This document shows, piece after piece, positions 44,739 through 53,440 of a stretch of DNA of 64,000 bases. Numbering within the stretch: the first letter of the stretch is position 1; every line of letters starts with the position of its first letter. Source of the stretch: Bin5 sp965261695 (GTDB lineage Bacteria > Chloroflexota > Anaerolineae > Caldilineales > Caldilineaceae); NCBI GenBank assembly GCA_965261695.1, contig OZ253474.1, forward strand, positions 1,860,001 to 1,924,000, written 5' to 3'. The position numbers were made by a program, and so were the translations under genes. The notes beneath the pieces are model-generated. The model ran no database searches. It was not told the origin of the DNA and worked only from the letters and a program-made list of their open reading frames with translations.

Positions 44739-47015
44739 CTACTCTGCCATCCCGCGCCAGACCGTCTCCGGCGTGAAGGGAAGCGCATCATACCAGACGC
44801 CGAGCGCATCGTGGAGCGCCGCGGCGATGGCGGGCGCAGTCGGAAGAAACGGCATCTCAGCCATCCCCCGCACGCCCAGCGGCCCCTGTGGATCCGGCAA
44901 CTCCAGGATCACTGGCACGATCTCCTCAGCGACATCGGCCACGCCGGGGATCAGATAGTTGCTCAGATGGGGGGTGATGGTGCGCCCTTCCTCCTGTAGA
45001 TAGTTTTCCAGCAACGTCCAGCCGACGGACTGGGCCACAGCACCCTCAATCTGCCCCTCCACCTGCTGCGGATGAACCGCTCTGCCCACATCGTTCACGC
45101 TGACCAGCCGCTTGACCGTCACGTGCCCGGTCTCCCGGTCCACCTCCACATCCGCCACCTGCGCGCAGTATCCGTAGGTGACATTGGGGTCGCAGGCGCC
45201 GGTCTCGCGGTCGAAAGGCGTCGTCGGACGCGGATGATAGACGAACTCGGAGCGGGCCGGGCGCTCTTCATCGCGCCACAGAATCAAGGCCCGCTCGGCC
45301 GCGCCCTGAATCGCGTTGCCGGCCATAAAGGTCATGCGGCTGGCGGAACTGCTGCCGCTGGAGCCGGTCACATCGGTGTCGTCCGCCTCCAACTCGACCT
45401 GCTCAGGGGACAGCCCCAACATCTGCGCGGCCAGCAGCACAAAGGCGGTGTGCGCGCCCTGCCCCACCTCCGCGCCCACGCAGCCCACCCGCGCCCGTTC
45501 GATCGTCTCCCCGCCGTGCAACTCCACCCAGGCGGTGCAATGTTCCGGGAAACCGAAGCTGTAGCCAACATTCTTGTAGCTGACCGCGATCCCCCGGCCG
45601 CTCGCGATGCGCGTGCGGGAGGAATCGAGGCTGGTCGTGAGCGGCTCATGGTTCGTGGTTTGCGGCCCGGAAGCGGCGCGCTGCCCATTGACCGCTGACC
45701 ACTGCCCGCCGGCTTTCTGCCAGCCGCCCTGCCGCGCGGCCTCGTCCAGCACCTCCACAGCCGTACACCCGGCGGGTACCGGGCTGCCTGTAACCAGGAG
45801 CGAGCCGTCGCGCAGCAGGTTGCGCATACGCAGCTCGACCGGGTCCATATTCAGCGCGTGCGCCAGTTTGGTCATCTGCATCTCGGCGGCGAAGTGGGCC
45901 TGCGGCCCGCCGAAACCGCGAAACGCGCCGCCCGGACAGTTGTTGGTATAGACGGTGCGCGCGTCCACATGCGCATGCGGAATCTCATAGGGACCCAGGC
46001 ACATCAGGGTGGCGTTGGCCAGGACCTTGGTGCTGGTGTAGGCGTAGGCGCCGGCGTCGCTGGTCATGTCCATCTGCGCGGCGACGAGCTTGCCGTCCCT
46101 GGTCGCGCCCAACTTGGCGCGCATCACGAACGGATGACGTTTGTGGTGCCCGATGATCGACTCCTCCCGGCTCCAGACCGTCTTGACCGGGCGGCCCGTC
46201 TTCCACGCGGCCAGCGCCAGCGGAATCTGCACCGACATATCCTCCCGCCCGCCGAACGCGCCGCCAACGGCCGGGTAGCGCACGACGATCTGGCTCGGGG
46301 GCAAGCCCAGGGCGTGGGCGATCTGCTCCTGATCCTCGTGCATCCACTGACCGGCGACGATCACCTCGATGCGTCCGTCGGCGCGCATGTGGGCGAGGCC
46401 GGCCTCCGGCTGCAAGAAAGCGTGTTCCTGCGCATGCGTGCTGTAAACGCCTTCGACGCACACATCGGCCAGGGCAAAGCCGTGCGCAATGTCCCCGCGG
46501 CGCAAGCGATGGGAGACAAGCAGGTTCGATCGCCTGTCTCGCTCTTCATAGGGAAAGTTGCTGAAGGGGTGGGGATGGAGCGGCTGCGCGTCGGCGGCCA
46601 GCGCCTGCTCCGTGTCGGTGATGACCGGCAGCGTCTCGTATTCGATGTCAAGCAAGCGGGCCGCCGCCTCAGCCTGCGCCGGGGTCTCGGCTACGATCAG
46701 CGCCACCTTATCCCCTTCCCAGCGCACGACCTCCGCCTGCGGCGTGCTGCCCGGCCCGCACAACACCGGCTGATCCGGCATCACCAGCCCGTATTCGTTG
46801 ACGGGCACGTCGGCAGCGGTGAAAACGGCGACAACGCCCTCCACGGCCGCGGCCCGTGTCGTATCCAGGCGCACGACGCGGGCGTGGGCTACGCGGGCGA
46901 AGACGATCTTGAGCCAGGCCTGATTGGGCAGGTCGATGTCGCCGGGGTAGGCGGCCTGGCCGGTCACCTTCTCCACCGCGTCAAAACGGGGTATGCTGCT
47001 ACCGACTGCGCGCAT
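44739..47015 (-). CDS. Xanthine dehydrogenase-family molybdopterin-binding subunit
   Basis: Predicted 758-residue large subunit of a molybdenum hydroxylase (xanthine/aldehyde/CO dehydrogenase family) that hydroxylates heterocycles or aldehydes. Seen: the fold start SSIPRFDAVEKVTGQAAYPG, cofactor-binding GGAFGGRED (from 251), GGAFRGFGGPQ (about 362-372), GAEVGQGAH and, near the end, GVRGMAEMP, where the catalytic glutamate is expected. A 33-residue segment at about 436-468 (DNA 45612-45710), including GGQWSAVNGQRAASG, interrupts the otherwise conserved GWQKA ... ASGRGIAVSYKN; it is built of heptamer repeats. Its FeS/FAD partner is at 48907-50373, separated by three other genes. Confidence 0.9.
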   Translation of the reverse strand: MRAVGSSIPRFDAVEKVTGQAAYPGDIDLPNQAWLKIVFARVAHARVVRLDTTRAAAVEGVVAVFTAADVPVNEYGLVMPDQPVLCGPGSTPQAEVVRWEGDKVALIVAETPAQAEAAARLLDIEYETLPVITDTEQALAADAQPLHPHPFSNFPYEERDRRSNLLVSHRLRRGDIAHGFALADVCVEGVYSTHAQEHAFLQPEAGLAHMRADGRIEVIVAGQWMHEDQEQIAHALGLPPSQIVVRYPAVGGAFGGREDMSVQIPLALAAWKTGRPVKTVWSREESIIGHHKRHPFVMRAKLGATRDGKLVAAQMDMTSDAGAYAYTSTKVLANATLMCLGPYEIPHAHVDARTVYTNNCPGGAFRGFGGPQAHFAAEMQMTKLAHALNMDPVELRMRNLLRDGSLLVTGSPVPAGCTAVEVLDEAARQGGWQKAGGQWSAVNGQRAASGPQTTNHEPLTTSLDSSRTRIASGRGIAVSYKNVGYSFGFPEHCTAWVELHGGETIERARVGCVGAEVGQGAHTAFVLLAAQMLGLSPEQVELEADDTDVTGSSGSSSASRMTFMAGNAIQGAAERALILWRDEERPARSEFVYHPRPTTPFDRETGACDPNVTYGYCAQVADVEVDRETGHVTVKRLVSVNDVGRAVHPQQVEGQIEGAVAQSVGWTLLENYLQEEGRTITPHLSNYLIPGVADVAEEIVPVILELPDPQGPLGVRGMAEMPFLPTAPAIAAALHDALGVWYDALPFTPETVWRGMAE
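45633..45709. repeat. Heptamer minisatellite inside the molybdenum hydroxylase gene, locus 5
   Basis: Two runs of four 7-base units (GGTCGTG, AGCGGCT, CATGGTT, CGTGGTT at 45633-45660; TGCCCAT, TGACCGC, TGACCAC, TGCCCGC at 45682-45709), with total length kept in frame. They encode WSAVNGQ- and NHEPLTT-like residues with no counterpart in the conserved protein core. Confidence 0.7.
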
Positions 47016-47127
47016 CAGAAAACCTCTGTCTTAGAACTTTTCCTGGCAATCGCTCTACCAAGTAATCAATAGAAGAAGGCGTCAAGTAGTTAGGGGCTAC
47101 CCTTGAATTGCAACAGTAACGAATAAC

Positions 47128-47607
47128 CTATACTTGCTTGCAGCGTTCTTTTATGATGTGTATAATACTTGTCAATTCTCTTGGCTGATGAATCAGTATG
47201 GGTCTGCCCTCTTTACCTTCCATAAAGTATCTGTTATCAAGAAAAGGTTGTGGGTAGACTTCTATATGTTCACGTCTCACATCAGCTTTGTCGAGAGATT
47301 CTTTTGTTTCCTCTCCTAAACCATCATGCAAATCAAGCAAGTTGTGTGTAGCTTCAATTCCTTCGCCTGGGTTGTCTAATACAAAAAGTGTTTTGAACGC
47401 AACTTCAACCGCATAACCACTTATGAGTGCCCGCGTTTTGAACAAGGCCCTTTTTTTGTTGTCACTTGTATTTGGTGAACTTTCCTCTTTTCTCCATTCG
47501 GCTATCAAAATGGCGTAGCCTTCTAATTCTGCAATTGCGAGCGAAACATTCCAGTCATAAATAATCTTAGCTTTCCTTTTTTGATATTTAAGCCCATATC
47601 TACTCAT
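47128..47607 (-). CDS. HEPN-like domain protein
   Basis: Predicted 159-residue helical protein. The segments ALISGYAVEVAFKTLFVL and EATHNLLDLHDGL resemble HEPN domains, which pair with nucleotidyltransferases or act as RNases; the canonical RxxxxH RNase motif is not obvious, so catalytic activity is doubtful. The DNA is markedly AT-richer (about 40% GC by eye) than both neighbours, and no MNT partner is adjacent. It splits a molybdenum hydroxylase locus, which suggests insertion of a foreign gene. The start at 47607 is tentative: AGGG lies almost against the ATG. Confidence 0.55.
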   Translation of the reverse strand: MSRYGLKYQKRKAKIIYDWNVSLAIAELEGYAILIAEWRKEESSPNTSDNKKRALFKTRALISGYAVEVAFKTLFVLDNPGEGIEATHNLLDLHDGLGEETKESLDKADVRREHIEVYPQPFLDNRYFMEGKEGRPILIHQPRELTSIIHIIKERCKQV

Positions 47608-47631
47608 TCCCTAGAAGAAAATTCTTTTGGC

Positions 47632-48371
47632 TCAGGCCCACTCCGGCTTTCCAGCCGGAATCCCGCGATAATAGGCCCGCATCTCTTCGATCTCCGCTTC
47701 CATATCGCCGCTCGGCCGCAAAGTCGGACCGATACCCGCCACCCGCCGTTCAAAGTCAGCATAGCCTAGGTGATCGGCGTTCCCGAACCAAGCGCGATAC
47801 GGTAGAAGCCGGTCTTCCAACGCTCCACTTTGTGGCGCGTCCCCTCCGGCGTGAGAACCAGCACGAACTTCTCACTGCGGTTCATCTCGTCGATAACCTG
47901 CTGCGCAAGATCGCCGGGCTCCTGGCGATTCACCGGCATCGCGCCCATCCAGCGCATGAGACCGCCCAAGGCGTGATCGCAGGCTTCTCTCTTGACCATC
48001 CAGCGGCAATCCAGCCCAGTGGCCAGAAAGAATCCAACCGCCAACACGGCATCCCAATGGGAGGTGTGCGGAGCGCCGATGATCACCAGCTTGGGCACGT
48101 CAGGCAACTGGCCCTCGATCCGCCAGCCGACCAGCGTATACAACAGCCGTCCAATAGCCCGCGTCAGCCAGTTCCCGCGCCGCGGCAGTGAGGGCGGCAT
48201 TACCCCATCCGCGCCGGGAACGTTGAACAACCGCTCTTGCCCGAGCCCACCCCACCCTTGCGCATCTGGCGAGGACGAAACAGGCTTTCTTCTGTTTAGG
48301 CGAAAGAGAACGAAAGGAAAGAGAATCCCAAAGAGAAGGAAAATCTCACTCCGCATTCCTCTTTTGATCAT
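47632..48371 (-). pseudogene. Acyltransferase (PlsC-like), frameshifted near the C-terminus
   Basis: Lysophospholipid acyltransferase-type protein: GAPHTSHWDAVLA with the HX4D motif, MPVNRQEPGD, and the second motif TPEGTRHKVERWKTGFY. The frame hits TAG at 47766 after GSGTPIT; restoring one C in ACC(C)TAGGC continues into LGYADFERRVAGIGPTLRPSG and EIEEMRAYYRGIPAG, the expected C-terminus, ending at 47632. Homopolymer loss may be real or a sequencing error. The N-terminus is uncertain: from 48371 it would include a stretch read from a pyrimidine-rich tract (IFLLFGILFPFVLF), while ATG 48200 gives a typical family start. It overlaps the GNAT stop if the longer start is used. Confidence 0.75.
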
Positions 48372-48894
48372 AGATGCGAAACCCTCTCTTCTGATAGTTG
48401 GGCAGCGCCGCCGGGTGGTCCAGCGTACAGGTGTGGACCCAAACCCGCTGCGGGCCCAGTGCCCAAGCGCGGCGGATCGCCTCTGTCAGGAGCGCGCCCC
48501 CCACCCCCCGGCCAATAAAGGGCGGCAGTACACCAAAATAGACCAGTTCAACTGCGTCGGTTGACGTGGAAACGCCGGCCTCCTGCGTATTGCGAGTGTC
48601 GCGCTGCTTTTCCAACTCAAAATAGCCCGCCGGTGTCTCATGCACATAGCCAATCCACGTCTGCATATTTGGCCGCTCCAGCCAGGCCAGCCACTGCTCA
48701 TCCGTCCAGCGCAGACGATCCGTCCACGAGTGCGCCCGCCCCACTTCGGCATAGAAGAAACGATTCAGCGCGGGAAAGGCAAGCTGCGCCCTGCGGACGG
48801 CAAAAGGGTCGGCGAGCGCGCGCGCCGGCCGCAGCTGCTCCGGGCTGGTCATCTCAAGATAATAGGTTATGAGTTCGGTTTCGGCGGATTTCAT
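48346..48894 (-). CDS. GNAT family N-acetyltransferase
   Basis: Predicted 182-residue acetyltransferase. Motif A for acetyl-CoA is VYFGVLPPFIGRGVGGALLTEAIRRA (in part), and motif B is ALPNYQKRGFRIYDQ. The N-terminal half reads as a usual alpha/beta entry (FFYAEVGRAHSWTDRLRW). A short polar insert, RDTRNTQEAGVST, near residues 97-109 comes from a GCGTATTGCG repeat tract. It lies 12 bases after the FeS/FAD hydroxylase subunit on the same strand, so co-transcription is likely. Substrate unknown. Confidence 0.85.
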   Translation of the reverse strand: MKSAETELITYYLEMTSPEQLRPARALADPFAVRRAQLAFPALNRFFYAEVGRAHSWTDRLRWTDEQWLAWLERPNMQTWIGYVHETPAGYFELEKQRDTRNTQEAGVSTSTDAVELVYFGVLPPFIGRGVGGALLTEAIRRAWALGPQRVWVHTCTLDHPAALPNYQKRGFRIYDQKRNAE

Positions 48895-48906
48895 GCTCGA
48901 ATCCTA

Positions 48907-50373
48907 TCAGCCACTGCCTTCTGACCGCCCGGCCGCCACCACCGCGTCCAGAATCTTGCGGTAGCCGGTGCAACGGCACAGGTTGCCTGTCAACGCCTCC
49001 TGCGCCTCCGATCGGCTGGGGCTGGGCCGTTCCGCCAGCAGGGCCGCTGCCGACATGACAAAGCCGGGCGTGCAGTAACCGCACTGGACCCCGCCGCTGT
49101 CGATCAGCGCCTGCTGTACACTGTGCAAGAGCGCGTCCGACGCGGCCAGCCCCTCGACCGTGACCACTTCACTGCCCGCGGCCCGCTCCGCCGGCGCCAG
49201 GCAGGCCATAACCGCCATGCCATCCAGAAAGACGGTACATGCCCCGCATTCGCCCTCCGCGCAACCCTCCTTCACGCCGACATACCCCGCTGCCCGTAGA
49301 CTGTCCAACAGGGTCATCTGACCGTTCAGCTCGACTGCCGCGCCGTTGACTGTTGCCTGCAAAGGAGAAGCGCGCGCGCGCTGCCCGCCATTTTCTCGCT
49401 CCTCTTCATTCGCCTCTCGTCTCACCGGCCAACGGCCCTGCGTATCGCCCCACAGCGTCACCGGCGCGTCCAGCCATCCTTCGCGCGCGCGCCCGTCGCG
49501 TAGTTGACGCAACAGGCGGGCGACGAGCGTCTCCACCATCGCCAACCGGTAGCCCGCGCTGCCGCGCGCATCGCCGATGGGCCGCGCCTGCATCGTTGCC
49601 AGCCGCGCCGCCTCAGCGACCGTCTCCTCCGTCAACGTGCGGCCAAGCAAAAAGGCCTCGGCCTCGCTCGCCCGCACGACCGTCGGCGCAACCGCGCCCA
49701 GCGCAATCGCCGCATGTGTGATCTTCGCCGTCTGCCAGTCACGCCCGCCGCCTGTGGCCGAGAGCGAACCGGCTACGCTCAGAACGCTGATCGCCTGTGC
49801 CCGGCGCAGCCCAAGCTTGATGAAATTGCCCCGCCGCGCACGATTGGGCAAGGGAATCGAGATGCGCGTGAGCATCTCGTCGGCGGCCAGATCCACCTGC
49901 CGCACGCCGCGGAAAAACTGCGCCAATAGCAGCGTGCGGCTGCCCCGCTCCGCACTCTCAACCCGCACATTTGCATCCAGCGCCAGCAGCGGCACAATCG
50001 TATCGTTGGCCGGACTGCCGGTGACGAGATTGCCGGCGATGGTCGCCCGGTTACGGATCTGCGGCGCGCCCACCTCCCAGCAGGCCCGCGCCAGCGGGAA
50101 CGCCTCCTCGACAATCAAGCGGCTGCACACGCACTGGTTATGGGTCACCAGGGGACCCAGATGCAGCGCGCCGTCCTCTTCCCGGATCTCGGCCATCCCT
50201 GGGATGCGCGTCAGATCGATCAGGCCCACCTGGGCGCTGGGCGCGGCGTTATCGCGCATCAGTTCGATGAGGAGGTCGGTGCCGCCGGCGATGAACCGGG
50301 CGGCGGCGCCGTGTTCCGCCTTCAACTTTAGGGCATCTGACAGGGTGGTAGGAGATGCGTAGAATCGGTACAT
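48907..50373 (-). CDS. Fused FAD-binding and 2Fe-2S subunit of a molybdenum hydroxylase
   Basis: Predicted 488-residue fusion. Residues 1 to about 300 are the FAD subunit (MYRFYASPTTLSDALKL, FIAGGTDLLIELMRD, IRNRATIAGNLVTGSPANDT). From about 335 the small iron-sulfur subunit follows, with one cluster in GCAEGECGACTVFLDG and the second in GVQCGYCTPGF ... GNLCRCTGYRKI. These are normally separate genes (coxM and coxS types) or part of one eukaryotic polypeptide; this FAD-then-FeS order is an uncommon pairing. The linker carries a charged low-complexity insert (VRREANEEERENGGQ; DNA about 49358-49440). It should pass electrons from the Mo subunit at 44739-47015 to FAD. Confidence 0.92.
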   Translation of the reverse strand: MYRFYASPTTLSDALKLKAEHGAAARFIAGGTDLLIELMRDNAAPSAQVGLIDLTRIPGMAEIREEDGALHLGPLVTHNQCVCSRLIVEEAFPLARACWEVGAPQIRNRATIAGNLVTGSPANDTIVPLLALDANVRVESAERGSRTLLLAQFFRGVRQVDLAADEMLTRISIPLPNRARRGNFIKLGLRRAQAISVLSVAGSLSATGGGRDWQTAKITHAAIALGAVAPTVVRASEAEAFLLGRTLTEETVAEAARLATMQARPIGDARGSAGYRLAMVETLVARLLRQLRDGRAREGWLDAPVTLWGDTQGRWPVRREANEEERENGGQRARASPLQATVNGAAVELNGQMTLLDSLRAAGYVGVKEGCAEGECGACTVFLDGMAVMACLAPAERAAGSEVVTVEGLAASDALLHSVQQALIDSGGVQCGYCTPGFVMSAAALLAERPSPSRSEAQEALTGNLCRCTGYRKILDAVVAAGRSEGSG

Positions 50374-50392
50374 GATAGTCTACGGAAAGTTA

Positions 50393-51403
50393 CTAGAATC
50401 CGCCCGCAAATGTTTCGATCATCAGCTTCGCATCCCCCAGAGGATAGAGGATCGGGCAGGTGGCGCCGTTGTCCATATACTCCCGCACCTTCTTCTTCAC
50501 GTCGTCCGGCGTGCCGCTGGCGGTGATGCGGGTAACCAGTTCGTCCGGCACCAGCGGCATAGCCCGCCGCACCTGCTCCCTGGTCGCCGGCCAGCCCAGA
50601 ATCGACTGAATCTGCTCGACGACCTCCGGCTTGACCCCGCTGGCCTTGGCGATGTGGGGCTGCTGGCCCAGATATTGGGTCAGCAACTCGCGCGAGCCGT
50701 CCAGCGCGGTCTGCTGGTCTTCATGCACCGAGCACACGATCAACTGCGGGCGGTCGATATCGTCCAGGCTGCGGCCAGCCCTTTTTGCCCCCGCTTCCAG
50801 CCGCTCCAGCGCCATGTGATTATAGTCCGGCGGCACACAGTAGTTCAGCACCGCCCCATCGGCGATCTCTCCGGTCAACTCCATCATCTTCGGCCCGGTC
50901 GCGCCGATCATAATGGGCACGTTGCGCGGCTCCTGCCTTCCATGCACGACATCCAACTCGATGCCTTGCACCTGGTGAAACTCGCCCTCAAAGCTGACAT
51001 TCTCCATCGCAAGCAGGCGGCGCAGGAGCTCCACCGTCTCGCGCATCGCCTTCAGCGGCCTGCGCCGGTGAATACCCACGTTTTTCGCCAGCGGATCCCA
51101 CCACGCGCCGATGCCGCAGATGACCCGGTCAGGCGCCAGGTCATCCAATGTCAGAAACGTGGCCGCCAGCAGGCCGATGTTGCGTGTCCAATTATTGATG
51201 ACGCCGGAGCCGACCTGAATGCGCTCGGTGACGGCGGCGAAGGCGGCCATCGGCACAATCGCATCCCGCACCAAGCGGCTCTCCGCCTGCCAGACCGCCT
51301 CGAATCCCATCTCTTCGGCGTAACGCGCGTGCGCCATGCCCTCGCGGATCGGGTGTTTATCCTGTAGGTAGAGTGCAACGCGGGTATGCTTAGGCGCGCT
51401 CAT
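50393..51403 (-). CDS. LLM-class, probably F420-dependent, oxidoreductase
   Basis: Predicted 336-residue TIM-barrel protein of the luciferase-like monooxygenase superfamily, closest in style to F420-dependent reductases such as Mer-type enzymes: ARYAEEMGFEAVWQAESRL, VGSGVINNWTRNIGLLAATF, VPIMIGATGPKMMELTGEIADG. F420 use is inferred from the family and from the cofD/cofC genes 1 kb away. AGGAG lies five bases before the ATG at 51403. It precedes the molybdenum hydroxylase FAD/FeS gene by 19 bases, so the two probably share a transcript. Confidence 0.88.
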   Translation of the reverse strand: MSAPKHTRVALYLQDKHPIREGMAHARYAEEMGFEAVWQAESRLVRDAIVPMAAFAAVTERIQVGSGVINNWTRNIGLLAATFLTLDDLAPDRVICGIGAWWDPLAKNVGIHRRRPLKAMRETVELLRRLLAMENVSFEGEFHQVQGIELDVVHGRQEPRNVPIMIGATGPKMMELTGEIADGAVLNYCVPPDYNHMALERLEAGAKRAGRSLDDIDRPQLIVCSVHEDQQTALDGSRELLTQYLGQQPHIAKASGVKPEVVEQIQSILGWPATREQVRRAMPLVPDELVTRITASGTPDDVKKKVREYMDNGATCPILYPLGDAKLMIETFAGGF

Positions 51404-51637
51404 GGAAACTCCTGGAAATATCGCGAAATGCGTAGGATGTCCTACCAGTTTTTCGTTGCCCGGTCGCGGCGTCCACTAATAACTACTCGCCACTTTCGCC
51501 TGCATTGTACACTTGGAACAGAGGAGCGTCAAAGATGCAGGAATCCGCCGGGATCTTGCGTTGAATTCCATGTGACGCCTCGGCTCTGCGCACGGATTGA
51601 GCAGTAACGATAGATTTCTGCTCCCGCCTGTCCATGC

Positions 51638-51643
51638 TATAAT
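51638..51643 (+). promoter_or_regulatory. Extended -10 element of the F420 operon
   Basis: TGC-TATAAT (TATAAT at 51638-51643) lies eight bases before ATG 51652. Transcription would start at about 51650-51652, so the nitroreductase mRNA is probably leaderless. No good -35 is present, as expected for an extended -10 promoter. Confidence 0.65.
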
Positions 51644-51651
51644 GCCGTGCT

Positions 51652-52377
51652 ATGCAAACGCAGCAGGGAATGACAGAACTGTCCGGTTCGATTGGCGACG
51701 ACGCCAACGGTTGGCGACAGTCGGACCGGCCGCGCCAGTCTGAAGATGCAAGCGGGACAGGCCCACAGGGTGTCAACGACGAGTGGTTTTGGGAGCTTAT
51801 CCGTGGGCGCAGGTCTGTCCGCCGCTACCGGCCTGATCCCATTGCGCGCCCGCTGCTGGAAAAGCTGTTGACAGCCGCAATCTGGGCGCCTTCGGCCCAC
51901 AACCGCCAACCCTGGCGTTTTTGCGTTGTCACCACCCAAGCGGCCAAAGACAACCTCAGCGACCGCATGGGCGCGCGCTGGCGCGCGGACCTGAGCGCGG
52001 ACGGCGTGGACGCCGCCTTGATCGAGCGGCGCGTGCGCATCAGCCACGCCCGCATTACCGGCGCGCCAGCGCTGGTGGCGGCCTCCGTCTCGCTGGAAGA
52101 GATGGACGATTACCCGGACGAGCGCCGCCAGGAAGCCGAATGGCTGATGGCGGTGCAAAGCACGGCCCTGGCCTGCCAGAATCTGCTGCTGGCCGCGCAC
52201 CAGTACGGCCTGGCCGCCTGCTGGATGTGCGCGCCCCTGTTCGTCTCCGACCTGGTGCGGGACGCGCTCGCCTTGCCGGACAGTTGGCATCCCCAGGCGC
52301 TGATCACCCTCGGCTACGCGGCCGAAGAGAAGAAGAAAGAGCGGCTGCCGCTGGCAGAACGGGTGCTCTGGCGCTGA
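51652..52377 (+). CDS. Nitroreductase family protein, FbiB C-terminal-domain-like (putative dehydro-F420 reductase)
   Basis: Predicted 241-residue flavin-dependent nitroreductase. IRGRRSVRRYRPDPIARPLLEKLL and AAIWAPSAHNRQPWRF form the FMN-binding start, and HQYGLAACWMCAPLF and LITLGYAAEEKK the end. Directly upstream of cofD and cofC it fits the free-standing homologue of the mycobacterial FbiB C-terminal domain, which reduces dehydro-F420-0 to F420-0 in bacteria. That role is inferred from neighbourhood and family. The N-terminal 45 residues are polar and unconserved; a start at codon 7 is possible but would have no proper ribosome-site spacing. Confidence 0.85.
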   Translation: MQTQQGMTELSGSIGDDANGWRQSDRPRQSEDASGTGPQGVNDEWFWELIRGRRSVRRYRPDPIARPLLEKLLTAAIWAPSAHNRQPWRFCVVTTQAAKDNLSDRMGARWRADLSADGVDAALIERRVRISHARITGAPALVAASVSLEEMDDYPDERRQEAEWLMAVQSTALACQNLLLAAHQYGLAACWMCAPLFVSDLVRDALALPDSWHPQALITLGYAAEEKKKERLPLAERVLWR

Positions 52378-52431
52378 ACACGACATCGCGTATTGCCTAA
52401 CGCGTAATGCGAGAGTCGAGAAAAATTCGCA

Positions 52432-53400
52432 ATGGCTCCAGGATTGGAGAAGCCCGCCCGCGTCGTGGCCTTGGCCGGTGGTGTCGGCGGGGCCAAATTC
52501 GCGGCCGGTTTGCAAGCAGCTTTGCCCGCGGGCGCGCTGACCGTCATCGTCAATACAGGCGACGATTTCGAACATTGGGGGCTGACCATCTGCCCCGATG
52601 TCGACACGGTTCTCTACGGGCTGGCCGCTGTCAACAACCCACAGACCGGCTGGGGGCGCGCCGATGAATCCTGGGCGGCGCTGACCGAGATGGAGCGGCT
52701 GGGCGGGGAAGGATGGTTCCGGCTGGGCGACAAGGACCTGGCGCTGCACCTGCTGCGCAGCCAGTGGCTGCGGTCAGGCGCCAACCTCACCGAAGTCACC
52801 GACCGCCTGCGCCGAACTTTCGGCCTGCCCTCACCCATCCTGCCGATGTGCAACGAGCCGGTGCGCTCGCTCGTCCATACCGATGAGGGGGATCTGCCCT
52901 TTCAGGACTATTTCGTGCGCCGGCGCTGCCAACCGACCTTTCTGGGCCTTACCTTCGTCGGCGCCGACGAGGCGATCCTCTCGTCAGATGTGGCAGAGGC
53001 GCTGCGGACCGCCGTGCAGATCATCATCTGCCCCAGCAATCCCTATTTGAGCGTGGACCCGATCCTGTCAGTGCCCGGCCTGCACGATCTGCTGCGGGAA
53101 AGCCCTGCTGCCGTTACCGCCGTCAGCCCGATTGTCGGCGGGCGGGCATTGAAGGGGCCGGCAGCCAAAATGATGCGCGAAATGGGCCTGACGACCAGCC
53201 CGCTGACCATCGTCGAGCATTACGCTGATCTGCTCGACGGATTCGTTATCGACGAGCAGGACGGCGCGCTGGCAAAGGCCGGGTTGGCCCACCTGCCGAC
53301 GCTGGTTACCGGTACAATTATGACCGATCTGCCATCCAAACGACGCTTGGCCTCAGAGGTCCTGCGCTTCAACCAGACACTTGTGGATAACGGCCAGTGA
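52432..53400 (+). CDS. cofD: 2-phospho-L-lactate transferase (CofD/FbiA)
   Basis: Predicted 322-residue enzyme that joins the phospho-lactate (or phosphoenolpyruvate) moiety of the guanylylated donor to the deazaflavin Fo, giving (dehydro-)F420-0. Signatures: VVALAGGVGGAKFAAGLQ, TVIVNTGDDFEHWGLTICPD in pieces, RLGDKDLALHLLRSQWLRSG and ICPSNPYLSVDPILSVPG. Length matches the family. It lies 54 bases after the nitroreductase and 40 before cofC on the same strand. Fo synthase (cofG/cofH) and the glutamate ligase (cofE) are not in the window. Confidence 0.96.
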   Translation: MAPGLEKPARVVALAGGVGGAKFAAGLQAALPAGALTVIVNTGDDFEHWGLTICPDVDTVLYGLAAVNNPQTGWGRADESWAALTEMERLGGEGWFRLGDKDLALHLLRSQWLRSGANLTEVTDRLRRTFGLPSPILPMCNEPVRSLVHTDEGDLPFQDYFVRRRCQPTFLGLTFVGADEAILSSDVAEALRTAVQIIICPSNPYLSVDPILSVPGLHDLLRESPAAVTAVSPIVGGRALKGPAAKMMREMGLTTSPLTIVEHYADLLDGFVIDEQDGALAKAGLAHLPTLVTGTIMTDLPSKRRLASEVLRFNQTLVDNGQ

Positions 53401-53440
53401 TCGATCGTTATGTACGATTCACTCGATGCCGGACACTGAA

